Origin: Pullulanibacillus pueri
GTDB lineage: Bacteria > Bacillota > Bacilli > Bacillales > Sporolactobacillaceae
Reading direction: 5' to 3'
Assembly: GCF_014639255.1 (NCBI RefSeq)
Contig: NZ_BMFV01000006.1
Coordinates: 62,001 to 126,000 of the forward strand
Length of the DNA: 64,000 nucleotides
Part shown: in pieces, positions 8,216-18,318 of the stretch
How the letters are laid out: every line of letters starts with the position of its first letter
How positions within the stretch are numbered: position 1 is the stretch's first letter
Notes under the pieces: generated by a model
The model's database searches: none
What the model saw: only the letters and a program-made list of their open reading frames with translations
What the model was told of the DNA's origin: nothing
Translations under genes and position numbers: made by a program

Positions 8216-11200
8216 TTATTTCGTAAGATCTACTAGAAAGGTCTTAATCTCATAAGGCTTAATTGAGAAAGAAAAATCCCCTTCCGAAGCAGATGCTTCA
8301 ATAGGCCGTTCCATGAGATCTGTTTCTTGCCAGCTTTTCACTTGCAGATCACTCTTGACCTCCACTGTCCCTCTTTTACCCGTAAATTCATGGAGTCTCA
8401 GGATAAGCTTATCCTCATCCTCTGCCTTCTTAATGGCATCAATCACCACATGGTCCACTGAAAGCTGAAATAAGGAAAGGGAGTTCACATTGACCTGACC
8501 ACCGATAGAGGACAATGGCTGGTTAAGATCCCACGCTTCTTGGACCGTGCGACCAGCAACCCAATCTCCTTGGTGCGGAAGCAAGGCATAAGTAAAGGTA
8601 TGTTGACCTTGATCTTGAGAATGATCGGGATAAGTCGCACTTCTTAATAGTGTCAACCGCATGGTAGAGTCCTTGATATCATAGCCATACTTGCTATCAT
8701 TGAGGAGGCTCACACCATAGTCACGCTCAGATAAGTCTGCCCATTGATGGCCAACCGTCTCAAATTTCGCATAATCCCAGCTTGTATTCCAATGGGTCGG
8801 ACGCTTCACATTCCCAAATTGAATATCAAAGGTTGCTTCTGTTGAACGAATATCGACAGGGAAAGCTACTTTTAACATTTGGTGAGTTTCATGCCAATCC
8901 ACATGTGTCTTGAACTCTATTCTTGGATTGTGAGCGTAAACCTTCAAATCCTGCTTGATCTCTGATAAATGATAGGACCAAGTAAAGCGGACAACCGCAT
9001 ATAAACTGTTACACTCAACAACTTCAATTCTTTTGAGCTCAGTAATTTCTTTCATTTTTTCCTGATAAAACATATCGATATCCCAAGCATCAAAACGCAG
9101 TGGTTTATCTTCAAATATTTGCAGAATATTCCCGCGCTCGTTCTCTTTTAGAACTTCTCTACCTGCCGCACGGTCAAAAATTCGAGTGAGCTGACCCTTA
9201 GCATTCCATTCCATCACATAGTAAGGGGTCTCCAATTTATTGTCACCAACGGTAAACACTGGTTCTGATTCACCCTTAGTTTGTAGACCTTCTTTAAAGT
9301 GAATAGTCGTCAATCCCATAGCGGGTACATTATCCACCTTAACCACCCAATGAGTTTCCGTCTTTTCAGACTTTAATACATTACCTTGATTATCCACCCA
9401 GCTCCCCGTATCTTTGCCCGCTTGAATCGGCAACTGCACATACGACGTTCGAGCCCAAGAAGCATCATTGACAATCGTATAAGTTAAATCCGTTGTACTC
9501 TCTGTTAACTGAGCAGCCACTTCACTGTGTGATTTCCTGCCCAATTGAAGCGCCTCGGCATACTCTTCTCGACTATCCTTATATACCTCATTAATTGAAG
9601 AGCCTGGAATAATATCGTGGAATTGATTTCTTAAAATAATCTTCCATCCTTCGTTCAACTTCTCTGTTGGATAGTTCGACCAATCGGTAAAAAGACTTGC
9701 AAGGACGCTTAGCAGTTCGGTTTGTCGATAAAGCAGTTCAAGCTGGCGATTGGTTTTCTTATTATAAGCCTGGCTCGTAAACGTGCCTCGATGGTATTCA
9801 AGATAAAGTTCGCCATCCCATGTATGAACGTAACGATCTGTTGATTCAATCTCATTATGCAAAAGGTCAAAGTAATCCCCTGCCTTATCGTTTATAACCT
9901 TTGGCATGCCTGGCATCTTGTCGAGTCTGCGACGCATTTCAAGCATTTCACGAGTGACGCCACCCCCGCCATCCCCATAACCATAGGATATCAGTAAATC
10001 CTTTGTAAGCTCCTTGTCCTTAAAAGCTTCCCACACACCCTGAACCGTTTCTCCAGTAATTTGGGCATTATAATCTGCTCCCCAGCCCTTTCTTCCTGGA
10101 TAAGGGGTCGCAATAAAATAAGTGAGAATTTCTGTACCATCAATCCCGCGCCATTTAAATGTATCATGAGGCATTCGATTGTATTGATTCCAGCTAATTT
10201 TAGTGGTAGCAAACGTCTTGATTCCCGACTTTTTAAGAATTTGTGGTAAGGCCCAGCTATAGCCAAACACATCTGGAAGCCACAAATACGTACATTCAAC
10301 TCCAAACTCATCTCTAAAAAAGCGTGTTCCTTTTAAAAGTTGACGAACAAAAGATTCACCAGAAGGTAAATTGCAATCTGGCTCTAGCCACATACCGCCA
10401 TCGGCCTCCCAGCGACCCTCAGCAACTCTTTTGCGAATCTGCTCATAGATTTCGGGATAATCGGTTTTCACATAATCATATAATTGCGGCTGTCCTTGCT
10501 GGAAAATATAGTCTGGATAACGCTCCATCAGGCGCAATACTGTTGAAAAAGAGCGTGCCGCCTTTTCCCGTGTATGCTTCAATCGCCATAACCATGCGAC
10601 ATCAATATGAGTATGACCAATAGCGTGAATCGTCACTGGATGATGTTTACCAATACGTTCAAGATCCTCTTGTAGCGAATCTCGCGCAGCCTGAACCGTT
10701 TGATAGAATTCATCTGACCCTGGGCTTGTCCAATCCAAAAGATTAAACGCGCGATTAACCGCTCCAAGCAAATCCTCACGCTCAGGGCGATGCTCATCTA
10801 GCATTTCCACTGCTTGCAGACTCGCCTTCGCAGTAAAATATAAATCATCTGTCGCCTCATCTAACCAGGCAATTTGTGCGCGACTGATTTTATGTACTTG
10901 CTCTACAGGTTTGCCCCCACCCTCAAGTCCTGACCAGAGACGAAAGACAAGATCAATAGACTTTCCTGCCATCTCATGAGACAAGAATACTTCTTGGTGA
11001 TTGCCATCTACTCCTTGGTAAGGAGCACCGTTGATGTACAATAATGACTCAAAACCAGCATTGGTTCCGCCATCTGTTTTCCCAAAATCAAAAAGACCTA
11101 GTATCGTCCGTGATTGCCAATCTTCAGGAATTTCAACCTTCGCTGCCAACCACGCATAGAGATCACGTCCAGACCACTGATCTCCTATCTTTAACGTCGA

Positions 11201-11347
11201 CCACTGTCCGTCTATCGGTGGCCGTTCGCCAACCTTTCCTTCCTCATCCAATTGAAATTGAAAGGAGGGGATTTCGATTCTCTCTCTATATCGATACCCA
11301 TCTAGTTCTCTCACTCGGGCTGCCAGTTTCTTATCTGTCCAGAACAT
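8216..11347 (-). CDS. alpha-mannosidase, GH38
   Basis: 1043 residues. The catalytic domain starts after an N-terminal beta domain of about 240 residues: zinc ligands H245 and D249 lie in GHTHIDVAWLW, the probable nucleophile D359 in WLPDVFGYS, then a middle helical domain (about 510-610) and a C-terminal beta-sandwich. It retains mannose hydrolysing from the non-reducing end; typical bacterial forms act in the cytoplasm on imported mannosides, and no signal peptide is present. The start is ATG 11347, seven bases after AGGAGG. It stands alone, without a sugar transporter or regulator, so its substrate supply is unclear. Confidence 0.92.
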   Translation of the reverse strand: MFWTDKKLAARVRELDGYRYRERIEIPSFQFQLDEEGKVGERPPIDGQWSTLKIGDQWSGRDLYAWLAAKVEIPEDWQSRTILGLFDFGKTDGGTNAGFESLLYINGAPYQGVDGNHQEVFLSHEMAGKSIDLVFRLWSGLEGGGKPVEQVHKISRAQIAWLDEATDDLYFTAKASLQAVEMLDEHRPEREDLLGAVNRAFNLLDWTSPGSDEFYQTVQAARDSLQEDLERIGKHHPVTIHAIGHTHIDVAWLWRLKHTREKAARSFSTVLRLMERYPDYIFQQGQPQLYDYVKTDYPEIYEQIRKRVAEGRWEADGGMWLEPDCNLPSGESFVRQLLKGTRFFRDEFGVECTYLWLPDVFGYSWALPQILKKSGIKTFATTKISWNQYNRMPHDTFKWRGIDGTEILTYFIATPYPGRKGWGADYNAQITGETVQGVWEAFKDKELTKDLLISYGYGDGGGGVTREMLEMRRRLDKMPGMPKVINDKAGDYFDLLHNEIESTDRYVHTWDGELYLEYHRGTFTSQAYNKKTNRQLELLYRQTELLSVLASLFTDWSNYPTEKLNEGWKIILRNQFHDIIPGSSINEVYKDSREEYAEALQLGRKSHSEVAAQLTESTTDLTYTIVNDASWARTSYVQLPIQAGKDTGSWVDNQGNVLKSEKTETHWVVKVDNVPAMGLTTIHFKEGLQTKGESEPVFTVGDNKLETPYYVMEWNAKGQLTRIFDRAAGREVLKENERGNILQIFEDKPLRFDAWDIDMFYQEKMKEITELKRIEVVECNSLYAVVRFTWSYHLSEIKQDLKVYAHNPRIEFKTHVDWHETHQMLKVAFPVDIRSTEATFDIQFGNVKRPTHWNTSWDYAKFETVGHQWADLSERDYGVSLLNDSKYGYDIKDSTMRLTLLRSATYPDHSQDQGQHTFTYALLPHQGDWVAGRTVQEAWDLNQPLSSIGGQVNVNSLSLFQLSVDHVVIDAIKKAEDEDKLILRLHEFTGKRGTVEVKSDLQVKSWQETDLMERPIEASASEGDFSFSIKPYEIKTFLVDLTK

Positions 11348-11374
11348 TTCTATTCCTCCTCTAAATACTCTCAC

Positions 11375-11634
11375 AAATAATAGTTTTAAAACTAATTCTT
11401 ACTATAGTCTCCACTTTACTATTGTTTATAGAGAAAATTCAATGGTTAATTTCGTAAATCGAAATAAATATCGGAATGTCTTGGAAGCTCCCCTTACAAA
11501 AGAAAAAATGCCGACCGGTTTCACATGAATCAAGACAATGAACATCACAGAGCCTTCATAATAGGAAGGCGAGCGTTCTGAAGCGGAAATCCACATCGTC
11601 CTGATGACCACAAATTTTATACTTTCCTTTCTTT
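11375..11634. other. non-coding interval with repeat fragments
   Basis: There is no credible gene. The stretch around 11575-11600 (GAAGCGGAAATCCACATCG) matches the right part of the repeat near 37.91 kb (GGAGCGGAAATCCACACGA). The dispersed element follows from 11635. Confidence 0.5.
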
Positions 11635-11726
11635 TTAGAAAACTCGGCTTATCGCCAAGCCTTAATGCGTTAAGCCTAAGTTGCACTTATAAGGTCTTCC
11701 ACAAAATTATAAATTCTGACGTTATA
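11635..11726 (+). repeat. dispersed element, copy 2 (shortened)
   Basis: Begins TTAGAAAACT, has a small CGGCTTATCGCC segment, then AAGTTGCACTTATAAGGTC (11678 onward) and the right end TTCTGACGTTATAA. The middle present in longer copies is missing. It abuts the terminator of artR. Confidence 0.75.
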
Positions 11727-11756
11727 AAAAAGGACTGGCCTCTTGTGCCAATCCTC
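11725..11756 (-). terminator. terminator of artPQR
   Basis: Minus strand GGATTGGC, loop, GGCCAGTCC followed by TTTTTTAT. Confidence 0.85.
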
Positions 11757-11810
11757 AAAGACTTTCTTATATACATTTTTCACGTGCTTAGCGAGTGTTG
11801 CAAACTCTTT

Positions 11811-12533
11811 TTATAGTACCTTACTAAGAAAGGCCTTCGTTCTGTCGTGTTGTGGATTTGAAAACAGCTCTGTTGGCACATTTTCTTCCACGATATAGCC
11901 GGCATCCATAAAAAGAACCCGATCGCCCACTTCTCTAGCAAAGCCCATTTCGTGGGTAACAACCACCATGGTCATGCCTTCCTGTGCGAGCTCCTTCATC
12001 ACTTCGAGAACCTCGCCAACCATTTCTGGATCAAGCGCTGATGTCGGTTCATCAAAGAGCATCACTTCAGGTTCCATGGCCAATGCTCTGGCAATCGCCA
12101 CCCGCTGCTTTTGTCCTCCCGATAAAGAATTCGGGTAAACATAGGCCTTTTCTTTAAGACCCACCTTTTCTAAAAGCGCGAGAGCTTTTTGCTCGGCTTG
12201 TTCTTTCGATACTTTTTTCACCTTAATAGGTGAAAGCGTAATATTATCGAGCACCGTCTTATGAGGAAATAAATTAAAATGTTGGAAGACCATCCCCACA
12301 TTCGCTCTTAACTTATTAATGTTTGTCTTCTTATCTGTTAAATCAATGTCATTGACAAAGACATGCCCTTCCGTCACAGACTCAAGAAGGTTAATACATC
12401 TCAGTAATGTCGATTTCCCTGATCCTGAGGGTCCAATGACAACCACGACTTCTTTGGGTTGTATGGTCATATTTATATCTTTTAAGACTTCATTCTCACC
12501 AAATGATTTCTTTAGATTTTCTATACGAATCAA
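11811..12533 (-). CDS. artR: arginine ABC transporter ATP-binding protein
   Basis: 240 residues. Walker [12 protein letters not shown] near residue 34, signature [15 protein letters not shown], Walker [15 protein letters not shown] and switch histidine VTHEMGFA mark a polar amino-acid importer ATPase. Length and sequence closely resemble B. subtilis ArtR (YqiZ, 240 aa). It overlaps artQ by 4 nt and is last in artP-artQ-artR. It powers uptake through ArtQ. Confidence 0.88.
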   Translation of the reverse strand: MIRIENLKKSFGENEVLKDINMTIQPKEVVVVIGPSGSGKSTLLRCINLLESVTEGHVFVNDIDLTDKKTNINKLRANVGMVFQHFNLFPHKTVLDNITLSPIKVKKVSKEQAEQKALALLEKVGLKEKAYVYPNSLSGGQKQRVAIARALAMEPEVMLFDEPTSALDPEMVGEVLEVMKELAQEGMTMVVVTHEMGFAREVGDRVLFMDAGYIVEENVPTELFSNPQHDRTKAFLSKVL

Positions 12534-13186
12534 TCTGTAGAGAGCCTCCTTTCAAGCAAATGAAGTAAGCCACTAAGGACGAGAGTTAAAACAAGATAAA
12601 TGAGTGCAGCTGTGAGATAAGGCTCCCACACCCGATAATATTGCCCCTGCATGGCTTTCCCCCAATACATGACCTCGGGTACAGCAACGGCCGCCAATAA
12701 TGAGGAATCTTTAACTAACACAATAAATTCATTACAAAGTGGCGGGATGCTCCGTTTAAAAGCTTGAGGTAGAATGACGTGACGCATCGAGGCACTATGT
12801 GTCATTCCTAACGAACGAGCTGCTTCCATTTGCCCTTTATCAATAGATTGTATTCCCCCTCGAAAGATTTCAGCCACATACGCTGCTGAGTTTAAAGAGA
12901 GAGCGACAATCCCCGTGGCGATTCCATTTGTTGTTCCTAAAACAGCTGGAACAATACCAAAATGAACGATAAAAATCTGTACGAATAATGGTGTCCCACG
13001 AAAAACGGTGATATAAATCTTAAAGGGGAGGGAAAGGAGTTTATGACGTATCAATTTCCCTAAACCAATAAGTAACCCTAATACCGTTCCTATTAATACC
13101 CCTGCAATGGATAGGCCGATGGTCAGTAAAGTCCCCTTCAAAAAATAAGGAGCATATTCCTGTATAATATCAAAACGAATGTCCAC
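12530..13186 (-). CDS. artQ: arginine ABC transporter permease
   Basis: 218 residues with five predicted membrane segments. The HEQRO/EAA-type loop [19 protein letters not shown], then [11 protein letters not shown], is typical of polar amino-acid permeases. The adjoining ATPase and binding protein assign it to the arginine system. Its translation is coupled to artR (4-nt overlap). The gap to artP is 86 bp, with no obvious terminator. Confidence 0.88.
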   Translation of the reverse strand: MDIRFDIIQEYAPYFLKGTLLTIGLSIAGVLIGTVLGLLIGLGKLIRHKLLSLPFKIYITVFRGTPLFVQIFIVHFGIVPAVLGTTNGIATGIVALSLNSAAYVAEIFRGGIQSIDKGQMEAARSLGMTHSASMRHVILPQAFKRSIPPLCNEFIVLVKDSSLLAAVAVPEVMYWGKAMQGQYYRVWEPYLTAALIYLVLTLVLSGLLHLLERRLSTD

Positions 13187-13272
13187 CAGACAACCTCCCT
13201 AAAAGCCAAAAGGCGCAACACCTAGATGTGTGCTACGCACTTTGACTAAAATAACCAAGCTTTAATAGATTC

Positions 13273-14100
13273 CTATTTTGCTTGAGCCTTTAACTTATCA
13301 ATATCAGGTTCTGTACCAAAATAATCCTTATAAATTTTAGCGTAAGTCCCATTATCCAAAAGGGTATTTAAAGCTTTATTAAATTCTGCTTTAAGCTTAC
13401 TGCCCTTCGGAAACATAATGCCGTAATATTCAGGAGCAAAGTTCTTATTATCTTCGATGTACTTTAGGTTCTTGTCTGGATTATTTTTGGCATACTCTTC
13501 AACAACAGTATTATCAGCGACAACGGCGTCCGCCCCGCCTTTATTCAATTCCATTATTGCAAGGTTGTTGTCTTCAAATTTCTTTAAGTTTTTATTATTT
13601 TTGCCAAGGATAGCTGAAACTGCATCTTGACCGGTTGTCCCATTTTGAACAGCTACAATTTTCCCCTTTAAATCATCAGCACTCGCAATATTGCTATCCT
13701 TGGGTATTAAAATTTCATTTGTCGAGAGAAAATATGGGTTTGAGAAATCAAAGGTTTGCTTACGATCATCATTAATAGTGATAGCAGAAACAGACAAATC
13801 AGCATTCTTTCCTTGAATTTCAGCAAACATAGGGTCCCAACCAAGATTCTCAATTTTGACATTGTACCCTGCTTCCTTAGCGACTGCCTTAATCAAGTCA
13901 ACGTCAAATCCAACAATCTTTCCTTTATCCATGGACTCAAACGGTGCATAAGCGGCGTTGGTCACCACTCTTAGTGTTTTCTTTGACGCTTTGCCACCAT
14001 TATCCGCTGATGAGTTTTCGTCTTTATTTGATCCACATGCCGATAGGGCAAAAATGAAGGCAAAGATGATGGCAAAAAAAAGTAACGATCCTTTTTTCAT
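13273..14100 (-). CDS. artP: arginine-binding lipoprotein
   Basis: 275 residues. A lipoprotein signal peptide ends in the lipobox LSAC (Cys 22), so the protein is anchored on the outer face of the membrane. The SBP_bac_3 domain follows. The stretches AAYAPFESMDKGKIVGFDVD and NLGWDPMF match what I recall of B. subtilis ArtP (YqiX) almost residue for residue, which supports arginine (or broad basic amino acid) binding. It is first in the operon. No arginine operator could be identified in the upstream 160 bp. Confidence 0.88.
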   Translation of the reverse strand: MKKGSLLFFAIIFAFIFALSACGSNKDENSSADNGGKASKKTLRVVTNAAYAPFESMDKGKIVGFDVDLIKAVAKEAGYNVKIENLGWDPMFAEIQGKNADLSVSAITINDDRKQTFDFSNPYFLSTNEILIPKDSNIASADDLKGKIVAVQNGTTGQDAVSAILGKNNKNLKKFEDNNLAIMELNKGGADAVVADNTVVEEYAKNNPDKNLKYIEDNKNFAPEYYGIMFPKGSKLKAEFNKALNTLLDNGTYAKIYKDYFGTEPDIDKLKAQAK

Positions 14101-14262
14101 AGAAGTTCCTCCCCTTTAATTCAGAAAAAATAAAAATTATACATCTGTGAGTAACACTATAAAGTATAGCCTAAAGTCATTTCTCCGTCTATTGCTTTAG
14201 CGAGCTAATGAGAGAGTAAAACGCTTACTTGTTTTTTTACTATTTTCATACTTTTACAGGTA

Positions 14263-14416
14263 TTAGAAAACCTCTTATACAGTTCACTGCTTCGCTAAGC
14301 AAGGCCAAATGTTCAAGCATACGACGTCACCCATTAAAATGTCACCAAGCTTTTATAGCCAATGTCAAAATTGCACTTATTGGGTCTACCGCAACGTTAT
14401 ATATTCTGACCTTACA
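14263..14416 (+). repeat. dispersed element, copy 3 (full length, overlaps aspartokinase 3' end)
   Basis: Starts TTAGAAAAC, includes TTCGCTAAGCAAGGCCAAATG (compare TTCACTAAGCACAGCCTGATG at 52925), ATTGCACTTATTGGGTCTACC and ATATTCTGACCTTAC. The last 31 bases lie inside the aspartokinase gene and encode its final residues and stop. Confidence 0.7.
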
Positions 14417-15762
14417 AAAAACTCCTCGTACAAGGCTTTCACAGCCCGCTTTTCTTCAATAACCTTGACTCCGAACATCATGCTCACCTCAGAGGATCCC
14501 TGATTAATCATTTCGATGTTGACTTCAGCATCTGCCAAAGCCTTTGAGGCTCGAGCTGTCGTGCCAACATTGCGACGCATCCCTTCTCCCACAACCATTA
14601 AAAGGGCCAAATCATATTCTATTTTGACCTCATCGACAGCCAATTCTTGCTTTAACCGCGTTAAAATCTCTTGCTCGACTTCCGGGTTAAGTTGATCTTG
14701 CCTCAATACAACACTCATATCATCAATGCCTGATGGCACGTGTTCATACGTGATCTTCAAGTCTTCTAAAATATTGAGTACTTTCCGACCAAAGCCAACT
14801 TCTCTATTCATGAGATACTTACTCATATAAAGACTACAGAAGCCGTTATCGCTGGCTATGCCAACGACAGGGCCATTGGCATTTTCCCGCGTACTCACAA
14901 TCCTCGTTCCTGGCGCTTGCGGGTTATTTGTATTTTTAACTTGAACTGGGATGCCCGCACGAAAGGCAGGAATTAAGGCTTCATCATGAAATACGGTAAA
15001 ACCGGCATAGGAGAGCTCCCGCATTTCCCGATAAGTCAATTCTTTAATCTCCTTAGGCTCTTCAACAAAGTTAGGATTAACCGAATAAACAGCATCGACA
15101 TCTGTAAAATTTTCATAGAGATCCGCTTGAATGGCATTGGCTAAGATAGAGCCAGTGATATCAGAGCCACTCCGAGAAAAAGTAAACACCTCTCCAGATT
15201 GGCTATAACCGAAGAAGCCCGGAAAGATAATAATCCCTGGACGTTCCTTTAAGCGGTTGAGATGAGCAAAGGATTCTGGGAGAACCTGTGCATTTCCAGG
15301 CTCACTGGTCACGATTAACCCCGCCTCCCGAGGATTAACATAATGTGCTTTTGCACCTCTAAAGCTAAAATAGGCAGCGACCAATTGGGCAAGACCATCC
15401 TCCCCACACGCTTTGACAGCCTCTATGTATTGCGCCCGATCTGTCTGATCGCGGTTTAACGCGGCTAAGAGGTTCCGTTTGATCTGATTTACAATGTCAC
15501 TTGTTAAGCTTAACTCATCCGTGATTATCTGATAGCGTTGAAGGACTAATTCCACTTCCAATTCCTTTGACGCTTTATCTTCTAAAAAAGCCTCCGCACA
15601 CTGAATAAGCAAATCTGTGACTTTAATATCATCTGCATATCGCTTCCCCGGTGCTGACACTACCACAATTTTCCGTTCTGAATCCGCCATGACAATGTCA
15701 AATACCTTTCTAATCTGTTCACCTGAAGCAAGTGATGAACCACCGAACTTCACAACCTTCAT
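14386..15762 (-). CDS. yclM: aspartokinase, YclM/ThrD type
   Basis: 458 residues. Phosphorylates L-aspartate, the first step to lysine, threonine and methionine. It starts MKVVKFGGSSLASGEQ (kinase motif KFGGSS) and retains FSRSGSDITGSILAN and the catalytic ENFTDVDAVY. The C-terminal ACT pair is present from about 310 (GTTARASKALADAEVNIEMI). It strongly resembles B. subtilis YclM, the threonine-sensitive isozyme. The last nine residues (VRSEYITLR) differ from YclM because they come from a dispersed repeat. It is a monocistronic gene; a TATAAT about 45 bp upstream on the minus strand may be its -10, but no -35 is clear. Confidence 0.92.
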   Translation of the reverse strand: MKVVKFGGSSLASGEQIRKVFDIVMADSERKIVVVSAPGKRYADDIKVTDLLIQCAEAFLEDKASKELEVELVLQRYQIITDELSLTSDIVNQIKRNLLAALNRDQTDRAQYIEAVKACGEDGLAQLVAAYFSFRGAKAHYVNPREAGLIVTSEPGNAQVLPESFAHLNRLKERPGIIIFPGFFGYSQSGEVFTFSRSGSDITGSILANAIQADLYENFTDVDAVYSVNPNFVEEPKEIKELTYREMRELSYAGFTVFHDEALIPAFRAGIPVQVKNTNNPQAPGTRIVSTRENANGPVVGIASDNGFCSLYMSKYLMNREVGFGRKVLNILEDLKITYEHVPSGIDDMSVVLRQDQLNPEVEQEILTRLKQELAVDEVKIEYDLALLMVVGEGMRRNVGTTARASKALADAEVNIEMINQGSSEVSMMFGVKVIEEKRAVKALYEEFFVRSEYITLR

Positions 15763-16072
15763 GCCGACAACTCCCGTTTATTGATTTCAGTAAAATTATA
15801 ATATTTAATCATTATTACTCTTTTAAGATGAAGTTTCAAGATGTTCTTTGAAAACTCTTCTAAAAAGAATCCCGTTGTTTCACCTGAAAAAGAATACTTA
15901 ATTTCATGCATGACTAGCAATCCTCTCACGATGAAACGGTGGAAAAAGCATGCATCTGAAAAGCCCTTGGCGATCCAAGCTCTCCCCAAGTACCTCTGTG
16001 TGACACCACAGACTAATATCTTATCCGAGCGAAGATTAACACCGCCCACTCTAATGAAAATTAACATTTCAG
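15763..16072 (-). other. 310-bp leader region ahead of the aspartokinase
   Basis: There is no convincing gene. On the minus strand it contains short stem candidates (CTGTG/CACAG near 16004, CTTGG/CCAAG near 15985). A lysine riboswitch or T-box was looked for and its conserved core was not found. A peptide of about 50 codons beginning MHEIKYSFSG is open here but lacks a ribosome site. Confidence 0.4.
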
Positions 16073-16104
16073 TAAAAGGCCCTATCCACAAAGAATAGGG
16101 CCTT
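16073..16104 (-). terminator. terminator of the mutS2-like gene
   Basis: AAGGCCCTAT, loop, ATAGGGCCTT with TTTT on the minus strand; a perfect 10-bp stem. Confidence 0.85.
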
Positions 16105-16186
16105 GAAGCCAATAAGGCTTATGTTATGTCAGACAGCATTGGACTAGACTTCACTCATGAAGATCAATGGCCTTCCTGACGACAAT

Positions 16187-18121
16187 TTAGTCATTTTCAT
16201 GCTCAATTGTTAAGCCCTCTACATGATGCTTTGTCATCTCTTTTCTTATCTTACGGTTCTCCTTCGTTTCAAAAATAATATCCATGTCATAATCCTCTGG
16301 ATAAAGGTCTTCTGCCTTAATATACAACGATAATCTTTTCTGGTTAATGACTCTCTTTTCACCTTTGACAAATACAATAACGTCTCCACGATCATTTGCC
16401 GGCTGATACACAATGCCATATTCGTTCAGCGCCTTGATTTTTACGTTATCTCCTTGTTTGAAGGTCACCTTGGGCGATGGATGATGTCCCTTCGCCTTAT
16501 GCTTTTGTTTATAAACAGGCTTCGTATGCATAGCGAGTTGACGTTCAAGAATATGCTGATCAAAGTTGGTATCCGCTTGATAGCTTTTACTTTCTTCATA
16601 AGTGATTCGGTGTGCTCGCTCGATTAATTTCGGATGCATCCCTAGCCTCAAGGCTATCGCAAAAGCCTGACTCTCCCCACCCTTTCCAATAAGAAGCTGG
16701 TAGGTGGGCTTTAGCGTCTGAAGATCAAAAGCCATAGAGCCATTTTCAAAGCCCTCATGCTCACTTGCAAAATCTTTAATTTCATTGTAATGGGTGGTAG
16801 CAAGTAAGGTTGCTCCTTTGTTATAAAGCTCCTCCAATATTGACGCGGCCAGACCCATACCTTCAGCAGGATCGGTTCCGGAACCTAATTCATCTAACAA
16901 TACAAGCGTACGTGGGGTTGTCTCTGATAAAATATGGATGATATTTTTAATCCGTGACGAAAAAGTGCTTAAGGATTGCTCAATACTTTGGCCATCCCCA
17001 ATATCGACCAGAATGTCATCGAATATCGCGATCTCCGTTCCTTCTTGAGCCGGAATGTGAAGGCCAGATTGCGCCATCATCGTCAGTAAACCGACAGTTT
17101 TAATCGTGACAGTTTTCCCACCAGTATTTGGACCTGTAATCACTAAAGCATCATAAGTGTCTCCTAGCGTAATATTTAAAGGAACCGCTGACTGCCCTAG
17201 CATCGGATGTCTAGCTTCGATTAATCGGAATGTATGATGCTCATTCATGATTGGACTTATCCCAACCACCACTTCACTATACTTTGCCTTAGCAAAGATC
17301 ACATCATAACGCACCATCGTATCGACAGCGATCCTAATCTCACGCTCATTGGCTTCCACAAGGCCCGTTAACCTTTGCAGAATGCCTTCGACTTCCCACT
17401 CTTCTTGCAGTTTTAAGGTATCAAGATCATCCTGAATCGCGGCTATCTCATCAGGTTCAATATACAATGTGGATCCTGATGATGAAGCATCAAGGATACT
17501 CCCTTTTATTTTCTTCTTGTATTCGACTTTAATCGGAAGGGTATAACGCCCATGTCTGAGGCTAACGATCGCCTCTTGAAGATAGCTACTATACTTAGAT
17601 GATTTCAGCATTTGTTCCACACGAGCCTTGATGCGCTCTTCTAAAATGGTGATTTGTTTACGAATGCTTAATAAAGCCTTACTTGCATAATCATCGACCC
17701 GACCATTTCGGATACAGCGATGAATTTCATCAAATAATTCATGCAAATCGAATAGAGAATAAACATAGCTGGTAATCCTCGGGGCAGCTTCCTGCTTATC
17801 CTTCATAAACCGCTTCATCTTTTCAAGGCATTCTAAGAAGTCCTTGAGTTGTGTCAATGAATCAGGACGTAAAGGGAGCCCCTTATGCAGTCCCCTTAGG
17901 ATCTGATCTATGCCCTTTAATCCATGAATGGGGACACTTGAACTTATTTTTAAAATATTTTTGGCCTCAGTCACTTCTCCTAGCCAGGCTTCAATCTGCT
18001 TCTTATTTTTTGAAGGTTCTAGAGTTTTAATGGCTTGTGTCCCAAGCTCCGAAATCGTATAAGTCGCGATTTCATCCTTCAGTTGGTCAAATTGCAAGGT
18101 TGTTATTGTGGTTGAATTCAA
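16187..18121 (-). CDS. MutS2-like ATPase lacking the Smr nuclease domain
   Basis: 644 residues. MutS core and clamp helices come first (about 1-280), then the ABC-type ATPase with Walker A ITGPNTGGKTVTIKT near residue 325 and Walker B LVLLDELGSGTDPAEG near 405, then a helical arm and a KOW-like beta segment (about 555-610). Classical MutS2 (about 785 aa) continues into a C-terminal Smr endonuclease; here the protein ends with an acidic tail. A shorter MutS2 paralogue family exists in bacilli, so this may be normal length rather than truncated. MutS2 proteins act on recombination intermediates or collided ribosomes. The start is TTG 18121, eight bases after AGGAGG. Confidence 0.85.
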   Translation of the reverse strand: MNSTTITTLQFDQLKDEIATYTISELGTQAIKTLEPSKNKKQIEAWLGEVTEAKNILKISSSVPIHGLKGIDQILRGLHKGLPLRPDSLTQLKDFLECLEKMKRFMKDKQEAAPRITSYVYSLFDLHELFDEIHRCIRNGRVDDYASKALLSIRKQITILEERIKARVEQMLKSSKYSSYLQEAIVSLRHGRYTLPIKVEYKKKIKGSILDASSSGSTLYIEPDEIAAIQDDLDTLKLQEEWEVEGILQRLTGLVEANEREIRIAVDTMVRYDVIFAKAKYSEVVVGISPIMNEHHTFRLIEARHPMLGQSAVPLNITLGDTYDALVITGPNTGGKTVTIKTVGLLTMMAQSGLHIPAQEGTEIAIFDDILVDIGDGQSIEQSLSTFSSRIKNIIHILSETTPRTLVLLDELGSGTDPAEGMGLAASILEELYNKGATLLATTHYNEIKDFASEHEGFENGSMAFDLQTLKPTYQLLIGKGGESQAFAIALRLGMHPKLIERAHRITYEESKSYQADTNFDQHILERQLAMHTKPVYKQKHKAKGHHPSPKVTFKQGDNVKIKALNEYGIVYQPANDRGDVIVFVKGEKRVINQKRLSLYIKAEDLYPEDYDMDIIFETKENRKIRKEMTKHHVEGLTIEHEND

Positions 18122-18318
18122 GGGTCTTTCCTCCTATACATTGTTTTTAAAACGGTAGAGCCGTGCGCGGAAATGAAAGAACCCTTTATCACAGTAAAAA
18201 ACCACAAAGAACAACACTGTTCTCTGTGGTTAAATGGACTCATGTTAGGTTTTTAGCCATTAAGTAAAGCTGTGGATACTATAAAAAAACTGCACCCAAT
18301 GCAACGATCATCGCCATT
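18122..18318. other. non-coding interval upstream of the mutS2-like gene
   Basis: There is no gene. It holds a terminator-like hairpin on the minus strand at 18199-18232 (AACCACAGAGAAC pairing with GTTCTTTGTGGTT, then T6), 80 bp ahead of the mutS2-like start. This could attenuate that gene or end a minus-strand transcript. Confidence 0.5.
18199..18232 (-). terminator. terminator-like hairpin upstream of the mutS2-like gene
   Basis: Minus strand AACCACAGAGAAC, loop, GTTCTTTGTGGTT followed by TTTT. No gene precedes it on this strand, so it may be an attenuator. Confidence 0.6.

Noticed and set aside
15763..16072. Lysine riboswitch or T-box before aspartokinase
   Set aside because: The conserved L-box (AGAGGTGC-type) core and the T-box TGGNACCGCG element were not found; only short unrelated stems are present.
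15759..16112. 117-codon open frame upstream of aspartokinase
   Set aside because: It crosses the mutS2 terminator hairpin, has no ribosome site and no recognisable protein features.
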